64,000 nt of DNA from Spirodela intermedia (taxonomy: Eukaryota; Streptophyta; Magnoliopsida; Alismatales; Araceae). The notes beneath the pieces were generated by a model that saw only the letters and a list, made by a program, of their open reading frames with translations, had not been told where the DNA came from and did not search any database. This document shows, piece by piece, positions 61,662-64,000 of the stretch (positions are counted from its first letter, which is position 1; the number at the start of each line of letters is the position of its first letter). The position numbers and the translations under genes were made by a program. Location of the stretch: assembly GCA_902729315.2 (NCBI GenBank), contig LR746270.1:1830501-1894500 (forward strand). Direction: 5' to 3'.

Positions 61662-64000
61662 GTTGGTATCAGAGTACTTATGATCCAACATCATCACAAC
61701 GGCAATGGTATTGCAGAAGGGAGACTCGTGGTAGGATCTCATGGTGATGGGAAGATTGAAAGGGGCAGAGCAACCTACACAGATAGGTACCTTTCCAATT
61801 CTCACGAGGCTCAACTATTAGGATGTGTCTACACCTCGAAGGTCTTGAGCTCTAGAATGTTGTTGAGGTAGAGACTCCAGTCAAAAAGAAAGATAAACAG
61901 GTGATGTCCATCCTCTTCAACACTCTCTCAGATGAAATCTCGTAGGAGTTGGATGTGGAAAAAACTACTAAGTAGGCATGGAATCTGCTGAAGGCAAAGA
62001 ATGGAGGTGTTCCACACCTAGAGACAGCCCATATTCGTATTCTTACTATGGAAAGATTACAAGAATCTTTCTATGGAAGACAACGAGTCAATTCTTGATT
62101 ATTTCGGGAAACTTTCTCGAATTTGAATTGAAGAGTCTTGGAGAGAAGATTTCTAATGCCAATCTCTTTGCTAAACTCCTAAGGTCAGTCTCAAGTAATC
62201 TTGACTCGATTACAATCTTGATTGAACAATTTTAGGACCTTGACGTAATCTCAGTGAAGATTCTTGGAACTCTCAAGATTCATTAAGACAACTTTGAGAT
62301 CACTCAGTCAAGAGGGAAGAGAAAGCCTTATTGGCCCACACTCTCGGCAAAAATAAGAAGAAAGATTCTTCTAATAGTTCTCAAGCAAGAGGCAAAGGAA
62401 AAGGCCACAGCAAGGGCAGAGGCTGTGGCAGAAGAAGAGCAAGAAAAATGATGATAGAAGACTTTGATGACAATGAAAGACCAAGGGAGAAGTCACTTGT
62501 CACTTGTTACAATTGCCAAAAGAAGGGCCATTATGCAAATGAATGTTGATTTCCAAAGAAGGAAAGACTAAAGGTAGGTAAAGAGGAGGCAATTATAGCT
62601 GAAGAAAATTCAAGTGATAATTCATTACTTATGGCATTTGAAGATTCAAATATGCTTCTTCAAGGTATCTCTCAATTTGAGCTAATGAATGACATGTGGT
62701 CTTTGGACGTGGGAGCAACATCTCACATGATTGGTGAGAGTACCCTTTTCTTTGAGTTAGATGAGTTATATAAAGAAGGTTTTCATTTTGGTGATGACTC
62801 ATGTATTCCCATTGAAGGTCGAGGTAAGATACTCCTAAACACTAAAAGTGAGAGCAAAGTTATCTTGATCAATGTTCTCTATACTCCTCGTATGAGAGCT
62901 AATATTTTGAATCTCAAGAGACTTGATGAACAAAGGTGTAAAATAAATTTATAAAATGAAATTCTTATAATTCATGATCAGAGAGGCATACTTGTAACAA
63001 AGGTAAAGAGAAATGCAGGAAGACTTCACCATATGGACGTAAAATCTACTTTTCTCAATAGAGAAATCAGTGAGAACATATATGTGAATCAGCTGCCTAG
63101 ATTTGAGGTCAACAAGAAGGAAAAGATAGTTTATAAGCTGAAAAAGGTTCTTTATGACTTGAAACAAGCACTAAGAGCTTGATACTTTAAATTAGACAAG
63201 AGTCTAATATCATTAGGTATAATTAAGAGCAACTTTGAGCCTGCAATCTACTTCAAGAAGAAGGTGAATTATCACCTATATGTGGGAGTATATGTTGATG
63301 ATTTACTCATCACCGAGAATATTGAAAAGGAAATTGAAGATTTCAATTCGAAATGGCTAACATGTTCGAGATGTCTGATATGGGCCTGCTCTCAATGTAT
63401 TTGGGCATTGAAGTATGTCAAATTGATGAGTTTATCTCACTTTCACATAAGTTGTTTGCTCTAAAGATTCTTAAAACATTTGACATGATGAATTGTAATT
63501 CGTCAATTACTCCTCTTGAAGTAAGACGTATTTTTAATCAAAAGGAAGGAAGAAACTTGGTAAATGCTACCACTTACAAAAGCTTAATGGGATCATTAAG
63601 GTATTTGACCCACACTAGACCGGACTTGTCATTCAATGTTGGATTTATGGAAAATTCATCAACTGAACATCTCAAGTGTCCTAAACATATACTAAGGTAC
63701 ATTGAAGGCACCTTGAATTTCGGTCTTAAGTACAAAAAGGAGAAATTTTGTACTTGTTGACTTCTATGATAGTGATTATGGAGGAGATACAGAAGAGAGA
63801 AAGAGCACGTCAGGCTTTTGTTTCTTTATTGGCAATAGCCCTGTGACATGGGTGTCACAAAAGCAAATAATTGTCACCCTATTGTCTTGTGAAGCTAAGT
63901 ATATCTCACTCACTTTGGTAGCATGTCAAGGTGTTTGGCTAGTTGAATTTCTCGAAGAGCTAACTAAATCTACTTCAAATCAGTTAAGATACAAGTTAAT
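61295..64000 (+). mobile_element. Ty1-copia retrotransposon lacking integrase, 5' part
   Basis: 5' LTR 61295-61661 starts TGTTAGAG and ends CA, followed by the primer-binding site TGGTATCAGAG at 61664-61674. Broken gag follows, with zinc knuckle CYNCQKKGHYANEC at about 62505-62546 and then a stop. Protease has LDVGATSHM (62706-62732) in place of the usual DSGA. A gag-pre-integrase remnant (RGILVTKVKRNAGRLH) is followed in the same frame by reverse transcriptase HMDVKSTFLN, so the integrase core and the first part of RT are missing. RT YVDD is at about 63292-63303. Frameshifts fall near 63345 and 63747. RNase H (DFYDSDYGGDTEERKSTSGF, SCEAKYISL) runs past the end of the window. It is not able to encode its own integration, whatever lies downstream. 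Confidence 0.9.

Noticed and set aside
1-64000. CRISPR array, bacterial operon or organelle origin
   Set aside because: No regularly spaced direct repeats; spliced genes and retroelements show nuclear plant DNA.

Overview
The window is nuclear DNA of a flowering plant. The evidence is multi-exon genes with GT-AG introns, plastid transit peptides, plant-specific families (RABF1/ARA6-like Rab, class A2 heat-stress factor, UPL7-type HECT ligase, CML calcium sensor), a miR395 target site in ATP sulfurylase, Ty1-copia and Ty3-gypsy relics, and many (AG)n tracts. Some genes have GC-rich exons (ATP sulfurylase, RPT1, thioredoxin h) and others AT-rich ones (UPL7, OBGC). That would suit a monocot or an early-diverging angiosperm, but I cannot name the species.

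Layout. 1-12048 (+): last eight exons of a UPL7-like HECT E3 ubiquitin ligase; one 4.9-kb intron holds an antisense, truncated Ty1-copia element. 12385-13600: an intron-containing RABF1 (ARA6-type) pseudogene whose 5' part lies on the minus strand and 3' part on the plus strand. 15571-16737 (+): four-exon calmodulin-like gene. 16738-24985: AT-rich repeat land with a decayed Ty3-gypsy element. 24986-27414 (-): plastid ATP sulfurylase. 29399-31987 (-): YGL/LRDR aluminium-induced protein. 33364-34865 (-): HsfA2-like factor with heat-shock elements upstream. 36116-40781 (-): 26S proteasome ATPase RPT1, head to head with a thioredoxin h gene at 41306-43566 (+) across 524 bp. 44139-54112 (-): ten-exon plastid Obg GTPase. 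54113-61294: AT-rich repeat-derived DNA with no confident gene. 61295-64000 (+): 5' part of a Ty1-copia element lacking integrase, running off the window.

The genes are unrelated housekeeping or stress genes. Several share protein quality control, redox or sulfur themes (UPL7, RPT1, HsfA2, thioredoxin, ATP sulfurylase), but nothing shows that they form a functional cluster. I found no clear undescribed system. The most unusual items are the inverted RABF1 pseudogene, the integrase-less copia element whose deletion keeps the reading frame, the frame-preserving palindromic intron of the CML gene, and a pure 45-unit CTT/GAA tract beside ATP sulfurylase.
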